Positions 8,005 to 19,059 are shown, counted from the stretch's first letter. The stretch is 48,895 nucleotides of DNA from Chlorobiota bacterium (GCA_026416585.1 JAOAEV010000054.1:1-48895), one strand, 5' to 3'. The notes: generated by a model from the letters alone, not told the origin. Translations and numbers: made by a program.

Positions 8005-9149
8005 GCACGCATTGTGCTCGCTTCCCTTCGCTCGTGTAATAATTGGCGATACTCACCAAACAGCTCCGAACAAATAGAGCTCCACTGATAGCTCTCAGCA
8101 TCCACCCGCGCACGCATCCGCCACAGTAGCTTTCGCTCACGCGACATCGCCGCCAGCGTTTCGATTGCATCAGCGAATGCGATGCTGTCGCGTGCTTCGA
8201 TGCGAAACCCCGTCGCACCATGCCGAACAAGTTCTGCTGAACCAGGAGCATCAGCGACAACACACGGCAGACCCGACGCCAATGCTTCGAGCGTTACATT
8301 GCCGAACGTCTCAGTATCAGATGGGAACACAAATACATCGCTGGAAGCGTAAGCTGTTGCTAGTTCGATACCACTACGATAACCGAGAAATAACGCATCA
8401 GGCATCAACCGCCTCAGGCGCGATTGAATTGGTCCAGTCCCAACAACGACCATCGCATATCGCCGCCGATCAAGCCGTCCCCACACATCCACAAGTACTC
8501 GAAGGTTCTTTTCCCACACCAGTCTCCCGACATAGAGCAATACTGTGCGTTCTGGTGAGATCCCAAGCCGTTGTCGCCACTGCAGAGACGCACGCTGCGG
8601 ATTGAACATCGCGATATCGGTGCCATGAGGAAGATAGCGTGCCGAGCCGACACCGAGATTGCTGAGCCAATCGCACAGCATGCGCGAGGGTACCAGCACA
8701 CGATCGCACCGGCGATAGAACTCCGCCAGTGCACGCTCCAAAAATGGACGTACAACACCAATGCGGTGATGACGCATATAGCTGGGAAAGTGCGTATGAT
8801 AAGTGGCAATCGCTGGAATACCGCGACGCTCGACATACCGCAGTGCAGCGCGTCCCAGTGGACACGGCGTGTGGATGTGGATCACATCCGGCTCGATACC
8901 GTACTGGTCCAGTGTCTGCTCGAATGCAGTTGCAGTGCCGGTGTAGAGTTTATAGTCACGATACAATGGCAAGCGTATCGCGGACATTTCAATCATGGGA
9001 AAGTGTTCCCGCTCGTGCGCATCGGCTACAGCAGTGATAACAAGTGGCTCGAGCCCAGCTACCCGGTGTCGCTCTAAATACTCGTAAAGCACCCGCGTAA
9101 CGCCGTCTTGCCCGCGTTGAGCTGTTCCGGCAACGTGACAAACCAGCAT
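7977..9149 (-). CDS. GT4-family glycosyltransferase
   Basis: A 390-residue retaining glycosyltransferase with the GT-B fold. The N-terminal domain has GVTRVLYEYLERHRVAG and an acceptor-side segment TYHTHFPSYMRHHRIG that recalls the MgtA/SQD2-like diacylglycerol and mannosyl transferases. The donor side has RTVLLYVGRLVWEKNLRVLV, and the E-x7-E motif occurs in SDTETFGNVTLEALASG. It probably transfers a hexose from a nucleotide sugar to a lipid or polysaccharide acceptor at the inner face of the cytoplasmic membrane. Donor and acceptor cannot be fixed. It stands alone on its strand, with the response regulator convergent and the amidohydrolase divergent. Confidence 0.9.
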   Translation of the reverse strand: MLVCHVAGTAQRGQDGVTRVLYEYLERHRVAGLEPLVITAVADAHEREHFPMIEMSAIRLPLYRDYKLYTGTATAFEQTLDQYGIEPDVIHIHTPCPLGRAALRYVERRGIPAIATYHTHFPSYMRHHRIGVVRPFLERALAEFYRRCDRVLVPSRMLCDWLSNLGVGSARYLPHGTDIAMFNPQRASLQWRQRLGISPERTVLLYVGRLVWEKNLRVLVDVWGRLDRRRYAMVVVGTGPIQSRLRRLMPDALFLGYRSGIELATAYASSDVFVFPSDTETFGNVTLEALASGLPCVVADAPGSAELVRHGATGFRIEARDSIAFADAIETLAAMSRERKLLWRMRARVDAESYQWSSICSELFGEYRQLLHERREASTMRAQIASLSSP

Positions 9150-9288
9150 GTGTACTCTGAGTTAGTGGACGCGGACACAAAATTTCTTGATAAGCGTTAG
9201 GCTACATTGGTGTAACTGTTGCCGTTTTGTTGCGACAGATTAGCTGAGCGTAAATTGAGCATATGGTTGAACAGCTTCAGGTGTCACA

Positions 9289-10617
9289 ATGATCACACGT
9301 GTAGTACTCTTATGTTCAGTTGTCTCATGCGGGTGGTGCCAAACCGTCGAATCACTCGTCGAGCGCCAGCTCGGTAGTATTCTCACGCTGTATCGCCACG
9401 TACATGCAAATCCGGAGCTATCGTATCACGAAGAACAAACAGCACGGCTCATAGCTGAGGAGCTTCGGAAAGCCGGCTACAGTGTCACCGAACACGTGGG
9501 TCAGTATAGTAATTCGACGCAGATATGCTACGGTGTTGTCGGCGTGCTGCGCAACGGCAGCGGACCGACCGTGCTTGTACGTGCTGACATGGATGCACTT
9601 CCCGTTGAAGAAAAAACTGGGCTTCCCTACTCGAGCACACGTACATATCGATCCGAACGCGGTGAAACTGTGCCTATCATGCATGCCTGTGGGCATGATG
9701 TACACGTGGCGACCCTTATCGGCGTTGGACGTCTCATGGCACAGATCCGCGATCAGTGGCGGGGAACGCTCATGTTGATTGGTCAGCCTGCAGAAGAACG
9801 CGGTGCTGGTGCCCGTGCAATGCTGTCCGATAGCCTCTATCAACGGTTCGGGCGACCGGACGTTGTGCTCGGTCTGCACACCGATGCTGAACACCCTGCT
9901 GGCACGGTCGGCGTTGCCCCTGGACCAACGACCGCGAGTGTGGACATGATAGACGTGACCATACGTGGCATCGGTGGTCACGGTGCATACCCACACACTG
10001 CCAAAGATCCAATCGTAATGGCGGCAGAATTTGTCATGGCGCTGCAGACAATCGTATCACGCCAAGTTCCACCCCGTGAGCCAGCAGTTGTCACCGTCGG
10101 TTCCATCTGTGGAGGAACAAAACACAACATCATCCCTGATGAAGTGCAGCTCCAACTGACCGTCCGCACCTACAACGATCGTATTCGCGAGCAGATTCTT
10201 GCAGCCATCAAGGCAAAAGCATACGGCATCGCGCGTGCTGCTGATGTACCGACTGATCACATGCCAGTTGTGTATGTCCGCCCTGATGAGCATACACCAC
10301 CTCAACATAACGATACAGCGCTGGCACAGCGACTGGAACATATCTTCCAACGCGTTTTTGGGAAAGAGAACGTGTACCGCACCGAACCGACGATGGGAGG
10401 AGAAGACTTTGCTTATTACCGGCTCGGTGGTGCCATCCCATCCTGCTTTTTCCGAGTCGGTGGCGTCAATCCAGCAGTGTATGCACAGGCACAGACATCA
10501 GGGGAACAGCTTCCCTCACTCCACTCGGCACGGTTTGCGCCAGATGCAGAACAAACGCTCCGCACCGCGATGCGAGCAATGATTCATGCACTTCTCGACG
10601 TGTTTAGCAGTCGGTAA
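9289..10617 (+). CDS. Secreted M20-family amidohydrolase (hippurate/IAA-amino acid hydrolase type)
   Basis: A metallopeptidase-like amidase of 442 residues that cleaves N-acyl or N-carbamoyl amino acids. MITRVVLLCSVVSCGWCQ looks like a Sec signal peptide, and the cysteine at 17 might be a lipidation site, so it is probably periplasmic or membrane-anchored. Typical residues are RADMDALP near 98-105, the metal ligands in HACGHDVHVA (C134, H136), GQPAEE at 165-170, H197, and GGEDFAYY near 390. The small dimerisation domain lies in the middle (VDVTIRGIGGHGAYPH-like). It is a single gene, with a hairpin downstream shared with the convergent groEL. Confidence 0.92.
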   Translation: MITRVVLLCSVVSCGWCQTVESLVERQLGSILTLYRHVHANPELSYHEEQTARLIAEELRKAGYSVTEHVGQYSNSTQICYGVVGVLRNGSGPTVLVRADMDALPVEEKTGLPYSSTRTYRSERGETVPIMHACGHDVHVATLIGVGRLMAQIRDQWRGTLMLIGQPAEERGAGARAMLSDSLYQRFGRPDVVLGLHTDAEHPAGTVGVAPGPTTASVDMIDVTIRGIGGHGAYPHTAKDPIVMAAEFVMALQTIVSRQVPPREPAVVTVGSICGGTKHNIIPDEVQLQLTVRTYNDRIREQILAAIKAKAYGIARAADVPTDHMPVVYVRPDEHTPPQHNDTALAQRLEHIFQRVFGKENVYRTEPTMGGEDFAYYRLGGAIPSCFFRVGGVNPAVYAQAQTSGEQLPSLHSARFAPDAEQTLRTAMRAMIHALLDVFSSR

Positions 10618-10624
10618 TAACACA

Positions 10625-10656
10625 GCGCCCTCGCCGCAGCAGTGCGACGAGGGCGC
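10625..10656 (-). terminator. Rho-independent-like terminator of groESL
   Basis: GCGCCCTCG at 10625-10633 pairs with CGAGGGCGC at 10648-10656. Read on the minus strand, a G-U wobble lets the stem extend to 13 pairs with a six-base loop; on the plus strand that position is a C-A mismatch. It is therefore better suited to ending groEL transcripts, 26 bases past the stop, and is followed by TGTTATT. It may also serve the convergent amidohydrolase. Confidence 0.7.
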
Positions 10657-10681
10657 TTCGACGATCCGTGCAGAGACGGGC

Positions 10682-12626
<1,945 letters not shown>

Positions 12627-12660
12627 TGCAGTACCCATGCGATTGGTGGAACATATTGAT

Positions 12661-12668
12661 CAAAATTA
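12661..12668 (-). promoter_or_regulatory. Bacteroidota-type -7 element of the groESL promoter
   Basis: On the minus strand the octamer is TAATTTTG, an exact match to TAnnTTTG. TTAG lies 20 bases upstream as a weak -33 element, inside the far arm of the CIRCE repeat. The element overlaps three bases of the CIRCE inner-strand end, so repressor binding would block RNA polymerase. Confidence 0.6.
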
Positions 12669-12692
12669 GCAGTCGCCATTGACGAGTGCTAA
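12666..12692 (-). promoter_or_regulatory. CIRCE operator (HrcA-binding site)
   Basis: Read on the minus strand it is TTAGCACTC, nine bases, GACTGCTAA. The consensus is TTAGCACTC-N9-GAGTGCTAA, so only one of 18 arm positions differs. It lies 28 bases before the upstream groES ATG. Such sites bind the heat-shock repressor HrcA, whose gene is not in this window. Confidence 0.93.
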
Positions 12693-12769
12693 CGCACCTT
12701 ATTGTATGCCAACAGTACAATGGTTTTCTGGTGGGCGTATTTTCGCGCCGTTTTACCGATCGGTACCCA

Positions 12770-13291
12770 ATGATTACCATTTGGCAGCGCATCGTAGTCG
12801 CAACACTTGGGTTGGCATCGCTCAGCTGGTTCGGTGCGACACTGGGACGTATGTTCGTGGTGTATGACCTATTTACCCCAGGCACTCTCGGATGGCGTAA
12901 CATACCGATCGGACAGCGGCTCGATCAATTACGGCTGGCAGAAAATATCGCTACTCTTGCGTGGAGCAGTTATCTCGTCGCCATCATTGCCATGGCAGCT
13001 ACGCTGATCGTCTGGCGCCGGCAACTTCGTCAGCACGGGTATCTTGCAATAGCAAGTGTTATCCTGACGGCAAGTCTTATCTGGCAAGGATGGATCAGCC
13101 CGATTGAGCTAAAATTGCTGCATCAATTTTCCAGCCGGTGGCAACCGCCCCCAGTGGAACACTACGAAATGATCTCCCCGCTGATATTCGAGCGTTTTTT
13201 CCGCCGCTCTCCTGCTGACTTCCTCAGCTTACTGACATCAGCGACAATCGTAACACTACTCATCGTCCAACCTCGACGGCTCGACTCGTGA
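12770..13291 (+). CDS. Hypothetical multi-pass membrane protein
   Basis: A protein of 173 residues from ATG 12770 (MITIWQRIVVATLG). Hydrophobic stretches near residues 7-25, 65-85, 95-113 and 150-168 suggest four membrane helices. The segment between the first two (LFTPGTLGWRNIPIGQRLDQ) would be outside or periplasmic. I do not recognise the family. The stop overlaps the next gene's GTG start by four bases (GTGA), so the pair are translationally coupled. It is divergent from groES; a one-mismatch -7 element, TATTTTCG, is at 12738-12745, without a clear -33 box. Confidence 0.65.
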   Translation: MITIWQRIVVATLGLASLSWFGATLGRMFVVYDLFTPGTLGWRNIPIGQRLDQLRLAENIATLAWSSYLVAIIAMAATLIVWRRQLRQHGYLAIASVILTASLIWQGWISPIELKLLHQFSSRWQPPPVEHYEMISPLIFERFFRRSPADFLSLLTSATIVTLLIVQPRRLDS

Positions 13292-13656
13292 GCAGATCTT
13301 CTTCCTTGCGAAAGCTGATCGAAGAAGCAACTACAGTGCTGCATACACATGGGATCGCTGTTCGACGTGACCGGTCAGTACGGTACGGTGGCAGCTGTAT
13401 GCTCGACAACGTGCGGTATGTCGTGCTCGGCTCCAACCTGCCACCAGAAACAACGTTGGAGACTCTTCTGGAGGCAATCATCACCTTCAATTGCTCGGCA
13501 GAGGACTGCTCGGCTGCATTGGCTACACTGCTGGCTCGCCGCTCGCGAAATAGTTCTGCTGCAGCAACCGCTCAGCAATTACCACACCAGCATAAAGCAT
13601 CGCAAGGTACAGAAAACCACTCCGGAGCACAAAAGCATTTGTCGTCCAATCCATAA
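13288..13656 (+). CDS. Small hypothetical protein coupled to the preceding membrane protein
   Basis: A protein of 122 residues starting at GTG 13288, four bases inside the previous gene. Residues 1-75 look structured: a helix LRKLIEEATTVLHTHGI, a basic strand VRRDRSVRYGGSCML, then YVVLGSNLPPETTLETLLEAI. This arrangement recalls small uncharacterised proteins of Bacteroidota and Chlorobiota, from memory only. The last 44 residues are Ser/Gln/His-rich and lie antisense to the end of the O-antigen ligase gene (134-base overlap), so the tail may be unstructured or the true stop may have been lost. Confidence 0.55.
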   Translation: MSRSSSLRKLIEEATTVLHTHGIAVRRDRSVRYGGSCMLDNVRYVVLGSNLPPETTLETLLEAIITFNCSAEDCSAALATLLARRSRNSSAAATAQQLPHQHKASQGTENHSGAQKHLSSNP

Positions 13657-14920
13657 CGGTCGAACCGAGCAACGACAGCGTAAAGGGGAGAACGTACGGT
13701 TCCCACTGTGTCCGACGGCTACGCAGGTAACAGCGGAGGCTTTTGACAAGCATCATCAGATGGAACAAATAGAGCAACCCACCGATTGGTATACCAAACT
13801 TGATCAGTAATGCTAAGACACCACTGTGCACAAAGTGCGAACGAACTGTTTTCCCAAAGGAAGAATCGTAAAACACAAATTTGGTGCCTGGCCCAATTCC
13901 AGCAAGGGCAATCTGAGGGATAGTAAGCATGCGCAGAAGATGTTGTGTTTCATCCCGACGTTCAGCAACAGAGATTTGTTTGGTGGGATTGATAATCGTC
14001 GCCGCACGATGCCCGAGAATTTTTCCGACCAAAGGTAGTGTTGGTCCAAGCACAATCCATCCAATCACGACCGAGAGTGTACCGGCAACTGATAGAGCGA
14101 CTGCCAAGCGAATCCGCTGAAGTGCTGGTAGCAGAACCAGCATCGTAACAATCGCGACTGCTGCCCCGGCCCACACCGTGCGTGTGTACGAAATGACAAT
14201 ACCACTGCCAATGACACCTGCACTGAGAAACCATAGCAACCGTTCCCACCATCGCTCACGATAAAGCAACAGCGAGATGCTTAGGAGGAAGCCGATCAAG
14301 TATACAGCATTGACGCCTTTGACACCACGAATTTGATAGGCGTAGAGTGCTTCGAAAATTTGCTGGCGGAAGGTGAGCAGTCCTGTTACCGATAGTCCCA
14401 GCGTCATCAGTACCAGTAACACGGTGAAAAAGCGGAAATCATCGGCAGTCGCAAACGCCGAACGGAAAACGAAGTAATATGCCGCCATTGCCACCAGCGC
14501 CCACTCACGTGCCCAGTCAAACAGACGCCCGCCTTGCATTGTTGCGGACAATCCGCTCAGCAGCGTTGCAATAAGTGCGATCCACAAGAACACATCTTTT
14601 CGCTCCCACACGAGCTGATAACGACGCACCGTGATCGCCCAAACAAACCAACCAGTGAGCAGTGTCGCCAAATAGGCTGCCATCCCGGCATCGAAGATCG
14701 TCACGTCAGCATCGTTTTGCCGGAAGTACACCGGCAAGATTGCAAAAAATGCCAGCCAGTGCAAACGCGGCACCTTCACCATGAAAACCACTGCGACTAA
14801 GCCGGCAATAATCCCCGCAAGAACATACCACACCCCCGTAGCTGCAGCTCCGGCAAGGACAATAGCCGCTACAATCGCAATCGCTCCTTCGACAGCAATA
14901 TGTGAAAAATTATCCCGCAT
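13523..14920 (-). CDS. O-antigen ligase/polymerase family membrane protein
   Basis: A 465-residue polytopic membrane protein of the Wzy/WaaL (PF04932) type, with about eleven hydrophobic segments. A long periplasmic loop (residues about 295-355, LGHRAATIINPTKQISVAERRDE and GIGPGTKFVFYDSSFGKTVRSHFVHSG in part) contains the R and H residues typical of the family. It should polymerise or ligate undecaprenyl-linked glycan units at the outer face of the inner membrane. The 5' end overlaps the Wzz-like gene by 11 bases, which supports a shared polysaccharide assembly role. Polymerase and ligase cannot be told apart by sequence alone. Confidence 0.85.
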   Translation of the reverse strand: MRDNFSHIAVEGAIAIVAAIVLAGAAATGVWYVLAGIIAGLVAVVFMVKVPRLHWLAFFAILPVYFRQNDADVTIFDAGMAAYLATLLTGWFVWAITVRRYQLVWERKDVFLWIALIATLLSGLSATMQGGRLFDWAREWALVAMAAYYFVFRSAFATADDFRFFTVLLVLMTLGLSVTGLLTFRQQIFEALYAYQIRGVKGVNAVYLIGFLLSISLLLYRERWWERLLWFLSAGVIGSGIVISYTRTVWAGAAVAIVTMLVLLPALQRIRLAVALSVAGTLSVVIGWIVLGPTLPLVGKILGHRAATIINPTKQISVAERRDETQHLLRMLTIPQIALAGIGPGTKFVFYDSSFGKTVRSHFVHSGVLALLIKFGIPIGGLLYLFHLMMLVKSLRCYLRSRRTQWEPYVLPFTLSLLGSTVMDWTTNAFVLRSGFLYLAMLYAGVVIAERLLQQNYFASGEPAV

Positions 14921-16127
14921 GAGGAGTACCTAAGCGCGCACTAATCCGTTTCCATTGATCCAGCATCGCTCCAGCAACGATTGCTGTCAATAAGCTACCG
15001 ACCAACGCCCCCGCAACGATTAACGACCGGCGCGGACGATCTTTCTTGTAGGCTGGCACAGCAGGATCAACGACATACAACGCTGGCGATGAGCGCGTCA
15101 GGCTACTTTGCAGGTCTTCCAATAGGGGCAGCATCGCGGCTTTGAGCTTCATCATTGTTTCCAGCTCAGTGTAATACCGCATGTAATCATAGGCAACTTT
15201 CGGTGCATCGTTGAGCGAGAAATTCCCAACGAAACCCGGTCGTTGCTCGATGTCATGGACCTTCTGACGGAGTGATTCGACGACACGCCGTTGCTGTTCG
15301 GTGGCAGGATCATTGGAGCCGTATCGTTCCTCTAGCACACCGAGCACAATTTCTTGACTCATGAGCTGTGCTTTTGCTTCAGCAATCGCTGATGCGGCAG
15401 CATGCGCTTGCTCAAGCGGTGCATACATCAGCGTTTTTTTGCTGACCGCAGCAAGCGAATCGGCAACCGCGTTCATTCGCACCAGTGCTGCATCGAGTCG
15501 CTGTTGAATACCGCTTAAGACAACCTCATTTTCGCGCCGTTCCAAATCGCGTGCAATTTGGTTGGCGATCGTCACCACTGCATTCGCCATAGCGGCGGCA
15601 CGGTACCGATCGCGGTCAACAATAGTGATGCGATAATTACCCGCCCCGTCAAGCTCGAGTTCGTATCGGTCGAGCAATTCCTCGCGTGCCAGATGCATTG
15701 CTGAATCGAGCGATTTTGCATCAGTAATGTCGTATGCTCGAATCAAGTCAAAATGCACGATGAGGGAATCAAGCAGCGCGCGGCTTTGCAACACAACCAT
15801 GAAGTCGTATCCCATCGCAGGTGTTCGCGTTCCTGCAATGCGTGTTAAGCCGATGTCACGCAGCGCGCTTGAAATGCCTCCAAACATCGTTTCGATTCCC
15901 GACTGGGGACGTTTTGGCGGCACGGCATTGACTGTGCTCGCATACTCGTTCGGCAAAAAGAATGCAACTACCGCTGCTGCAACAGTGCCAATGCTAGTTA
16001 CCAATGCAATCAGTCGCCGGTACCGCCGTAGCAGTACAACAAATCGAACCATTTCCGCTTCGCTAAGCGGGGTAGCAACACCATCGGCTGTAGAGCTGCT
16101 TTCGGCAGTCGTCTGCTCAAGTTTCAT
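14910..16127 (-). CDS. Wzz-type polysaccharide chain-length determinant
   Basis: A 405-residue polysaccharide co-polymerase from ATG 16127 (MKLEQTTAESSS). An N-terminal membrane helix (LIALVTSIGTVAAAVVAFFL) and a C-terminal one (SLIVAGALVGSLLTAIVAGA) flank a periplasmic region with Ala/Glu-rich coiled coils (residues about 190-300). The proline-rich VVDPAVPAYKKDRPRR before the second helix is the Wzz signature. No Walker-type kinase domain follows, so it is the Wzz rather than the Wzc form. Its gene overlaps the O-antigen ligase/polymerase gene, consistent with setting the glycan chain length. Confidence 0.87.
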   Translation of the reverse strand: MKLEQTTAESSSTADGVATPLSEAEMVRFVVLLRRYRRLIALVTSIGTVAAAVVAFFLPNEYASTVNAVPPKRPQSGIETMFGGISSALRDIGLTRIAGTRTPAMGYDFMVVLQSRALLDSLIVHFDLIRAYDITDAKSLDSAMHLAREELLDRYELELDGAGNYRITIVDRDRYRAAAMANAVVTIANQIARDLERRENEVVLSGIQQRLDAALVRMNAVADSLAAVSKKTLMYAPLEQAHAAASAIAEAKAQLMSQEIVLGVLEERYGSNDPATEQQRRVVESLRQKVHDIEQRPGFVGNFSLNDAPKVAYDYMRYYTELETMMKLKAAMLPLLEDLQSSLTRSSPALYVVDPAVPAYKKDRPRRSLIVAGALVGSLLTAIVAGAMLDQWKRISARLGTPHAG

Positions 16128-16163
16128 CAGGAGGAGACACGGAAGTAATAACACTGCACAAAA

Positions 16164-16676
16164 CTACCGATTGGTTTCGGTGTTCGGAGACGGCAGGGGA
16201 TTTTTCGCGCGGGATTGCTCGGCAATTTCCATTTTGTAAGCGAGCAATTGCTGGCGGACAGCCGGATCAAATGTAGCGATGATTTCTGCGGCGAGGATAC
16301 CAGCATTGCGCCCTCCACCAATGGCAACGGTGGCAACGGGGACTCCTGCAGGCATTTGCACAATGGAATAGAGCGAATCGAGACCACCCAAATGCTGGGT
16401 CGGGATAGGAACTCCGATGACCGGCACAATCGTGTGCGCTGCAACCATACCTGGTAAGTGTGCTGCACCACCAGCACCGGCAATGATAACTCTCAATCCA
16501 CGCTCGAGAGCAGTCTGCCCGTATTGAGCCATGTCCAACGGTGTCCGATGCGCAGAAACTACACGCATCTCGTAGGGGATCCCGAAACGGTCGAGCATTT
16601 CTGCAGCTTGGCACATCGTCGGATAGTCCGAGTCGCTACCCATCACAATACCGACAAGTGGCTGAAGAGCGTTCAT
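16164..16676 (-). CDS. purE: N5-carboxyaminoimidazole ribonucleotide mutase PurE
   Basis: Class I PurE, 170 residues, which moves the carboxyl group of N5-CAIR to form CAIR in purine synthesis. The start ATG 16676 overlaps the engB stop (ATGA). [13 protein letters not shown] holds the nucleotide-binding loop, VVSAHRTP has the active-site histidine, and [15 protein letters not shown] with VIGVP is conserved. A purK partner, needed for the N5-CAIR route, is not in this window. Residues after about 158 ([17 protein letters not shown]) are a polar tail. Confidence 0.97.
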   Translation of the reverse strand: MNALQPLVGIVMGSDSDYPTMCQAAEMLDRFGIPYEMRVVSAHRTPLDMAQYGQTALERGLRVIIAGAGGAAHLPGMVAAHTIVPVIGVPIPTQHLGGLDSLYSIVQMPAGVPVATVAIGGGRNAGILAAEIIATFDPAVRQQLLAYKMEIAEQSRAKNPLPSPNTETNR

Positions 16677-17287
16677 GCGCGGTCGGTGATTGGTTTGCAC
16701 TGCTGTACGGCTTTCTGTATGATTGCCCATAACTGCGTGCGCCCAGCACCAGTATGAGCAGATGTAAGCACAACGCCCATACAATGGTTACACTGCCTGA
16801 GGAGCCCTTGAATTTGCTCGAGACGCTCTTGCGCATGTGCATGCACAAGAGTGTCGGCTTTGGTCAACACAACTGCGTATGGACGATAATGTAGTTCAAG
16901 TTCTTCCAAAAGCGAGAGGTCGCCAGCGGTGGGCTCGTGACGGCTATCGAGCAGAATGCACGCAAGCGCCATCTGCCGCCGATGCAATAAGTATCCCAAA
17001 ATCAGATCGCGAAACCGTTGCCGCTCCTGTTTGGAGACGCGCGCAAAACCATATCCCGGCAAATCCACAAGCATCCAGGCACCGTTAACCGGGTAGAAAT
17101 TGATGCTTCGCGTTCGTCCGGGCGCTGCGCTTACATGTGCCAACCGTCGTTGCAGGACAAGCGCATTGAGCAAGGACGATTTCCCCACATTCGATCGTCC
17201 AGCGAATGCGACTTCGGGAAATGGGTAGTCCGGCACTTGTTCAAGCCAGTCGTAGCTGGCTAAGAAGCCGACCTTCGGTGCATTCAT
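16673..17287 (-). CDS. engB: Ribosome biogenesis GTPase EngB (YsxC/YihA)
   Basis: A GTPase of 204 residues, needed for late assembly of the large ribosomal subunit. G1 is GRSNVGKSS (residues 30-38), G2 lies in the GRTRSINFY segment, G3 is DLPGYG near 74-79, G4 is TKAD near 142, and G5 is the TSAHTG region. Downstream of rplQ and overlapping purE by four bases, it may be co-transcribed with the ribosomal cluster, matching its role. Confidence 0.97.
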   Translation of the reverse strand: MNAPKVGFLASYDWLEQVPDYPFPEVAFAGRSNVGKSSLLNALVLQRRLAHVSAAPGRTRSINFYPVNGAWMLVDLPGYGFARVSKQERQRFRDLILGYLLHRRQMALACILLDSRHEPTAGDLSLLEELELHYRPYAVVLTKADTLVHAHAQERLEQIQGLLRQCNHCMGVVLTSAHTGAGRTQLWAIIQKAVQQCKPITDRA

Positions 17288-17345
17288 ACAATTTCAGCGA
17301 GAGCCGTCGCCGCAGTAATTACAGACTGGGCATCCTTACGCCAAC

Positions 17346-17999
17346 TCAAGAGGGCTGCTGCTGATCCGATGCGCGCGACTCAGCGTTTCCTGTTTGCTCT
17401 GGTGCAGAAGTGGTATCATCGGACACAGCGAGCTGGTCGGACGGTTCTGCTGCTGGAGCTTCAACCGAGACTGACTGCTCGGTTGCCTGCTGTGGAGCTT
17501 CTGCCGCTGCAGTTTCAGTAGCAGCTCCGCGCGCGTGCCGCTTTACTTGAGTGCGGCGCTTCCGTTGGAGTGATGTTGCACCATCCTGTGGTGCTGCCCA
17601 ATCGACCAGCTGAATGATTGCTTCTTGTGCCCCATCGCCACGACGGAAACCGAGCTTGACGATACGAGTATAGCCACCGTTCCGCTCAGCGACAACAGGC
17701 GCAACGACATCAAAAAGCTCTTGCAGGACTGCTTCGTGCGGAATCTCACGTGCGACCAGCCGACGATAGTGCAAATCAGTCGTCCCGTATGGGCTTTGTC
17801 CACTACGCTCACGAAGGTATGCTCGGCGTGCTTTTGTAATAAGCCGTTCGACGTACGGACGCAGCTCTTTTGCTTTGGCTAACGTAGTTCGGATTGCTTT
17901 TTGGTCACTCCGAATAAGCGAAGATGCCAAATTCCGCAGCAGTGCTTTGCGGTGGCTTTCTGTGCGTTTGAGTTTGCGACCACGCTTGACATGACGCAT
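17346..17999 (-). CDS. rplQ: 50S ribosomal protein L17 (bL17) with long low-complexity tail
   Basis: The L17 core occupies residues 1-135 (MRHVKRGRKLKRTESHRKAL, ending VAERNGGYTRIVKLGFRRGD and IIQLVDWA). About 82 further residues, rich in Ala, Gln, Glu and Ser, follow a basic patch (QRKRRTQVKRHARG). Typical bacterial L17 is 115-130 residues; extended tails occur in some Bacteroidota, though 217 is long. Last gene of the ribosomal cluster, 28 bases after rpoA. Confidence 0.97.
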   Translation of the reverse strand: MRHVKRGRKLKRTESHRKALLRNLASSLIRSDQKAIRTTLAKAKELRPYVERLITKARRAYLRERSGQSPYGTTDLHYRRLVAREIPHEAVLQELFDVVAPVVAERNGGYTRIVKLGFRRGDGAQEAIIQLVDWAAPQDGATSLQRKRRTQVKRHARGAATETAAAEAPQQATEQSVSVEAPAAEPSDQLAVSDDTTSAPEQTGNAESRASDQQQPS

Positions 18000-18027
18000 G
18001 GGACTTGCTCACTTAGTGCGACTTGTG

Positions 18028-19059
18028 CTATGCTTCGATTGAACGTACAGGAAGGTCGTGGAGATAATGCTCCACGTCCATCCCAAATTGTAAGTTGAAA
18101 CTTTGGACCACTGCAGTCACTTCCGCCAGTGTTTTGCGACCAAAGTTGCGGAAGCGAAGCAATTCTTGCTCACGATGCCGGACCAGGTCGCCAATCGTCT
18201 TGATATTCGCGGCACGGAGACAATTGTGTGCACGAACCGATAGTTCCAGTTCCTCGATCGGTTTGAGCAACAGCTGCCGAATCTCGTTGAAGCGCGGATC
18301 CTTTGCATTATCATCGTTAGCAAGCGTAGTACCTGCCTCGATTGGTTGCTCATGCGCGGACAGACCGTCCATTGCCACGCTGGTGAATAGCCGCGCATGC
18401 TCTATAAGCAGCTTTGCTGCATGCTCGATAGCATCCTGCGGCGAGATAGTACCGTCGGTCAACACATCGAGAACAAGTCGTTCATAGTCGGTTTTTTGCC
18501 CGACACGGTGTGGCTCGACTTTGTACACGACGTTTTTGATCGGGGTAAAGATAGCGTCAATCGGAATCATACCGACGGGAAAATCACTATTTACATGCTC
18601 GTCGGCAGGAACATACCCGCGACCGAACCCAATGCGAAGTTCGACGTCAAGCTCTGCATCGTCGGACAATGTGGCGATGAGATGATCGGGATTGAGCACG
18701 CGTACCAACGAACTATGTTCTTCAATGGTGCGTGCGCTCCAGATACCGGGTCCTGAAATTTTGAACGCCACACGCGTCAATTTAGGATCTTCGACTTTCA
18801 GCCGTACCTCTTTGAGGTTGAGGACGATTTGACTGAGATCTTCGACAACACCCTTGATGGTCTGAAATTCGTGGAGGACTCCTCCGATTTTGACACCAAT
18901 AATAGCTGCACTGGGAATAGATGATAGTAACACGCGGCGGAGTGAGTTGCCGACGGTTACGCCATACCCTTCTTCCAGCGGTTGGAGAGTAAAACGCCCG
19001 TGCATTGGCGAAAGAGATTCGACATGAACGCGCTCGGGCATTTGAAATGTGGTGGTCAT
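18028..19059 (-). CDS. rpoA: RNA polymerase subunit alpha
   Basis: A 343-residue alpha subunit. The N-terminal dimerisation domain includes FTLQPLEEGYGVTVGNSLRR and LLSSIPSAAIIGVKI. After a linker rich in charged residues (about 235-265), the C-terminal domain has LSVRAHNCLRAANIKTIGDL and the R-x-FGRKTLAEV segment that contacts UP elements and activators. It follows rpsK by only 46 bases, and rpsD, usually between them, is absent. Confidence 0.98.
   Translation of the reverse strand: MTTTFQMPERVHVESLSPMHGRFTLQPLEEGYGVTVGNSLRRVLLSSIPSAAIIGVKIGGVLHEFQTIKGVVEDLSQIVLNLKEVRLKVEDPKLTRVAFKISGPGIWSARTIEEHSSLVRVLNPDHLIATLSDDAELDVELRIGFGRGYVPADEHVNSDFPVGMIPIDAIFTPIKNVVYKVEPHRVGQKTDYERLVLDVLTDGTISPQDAIEHAAKLLIEHARLFTSVAMDGLSAHEQPIEAGTTLANDDNAKDPRFNEIRQLLLKPIEELELSVRAHNCLRAANIKTIGDLVRHREQELLRFRNFGRKTLAEVTAVVQSFNLQFGMDVEHYLHDLPVRSIEA

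Noticed and set aside
12738-12745. TATTTTCG as a promoter -7 element for the membrane protein at 12770
   Set aside because: One mismatch and no -33 TTTG within 17-23 bases; not listed as a promoter.
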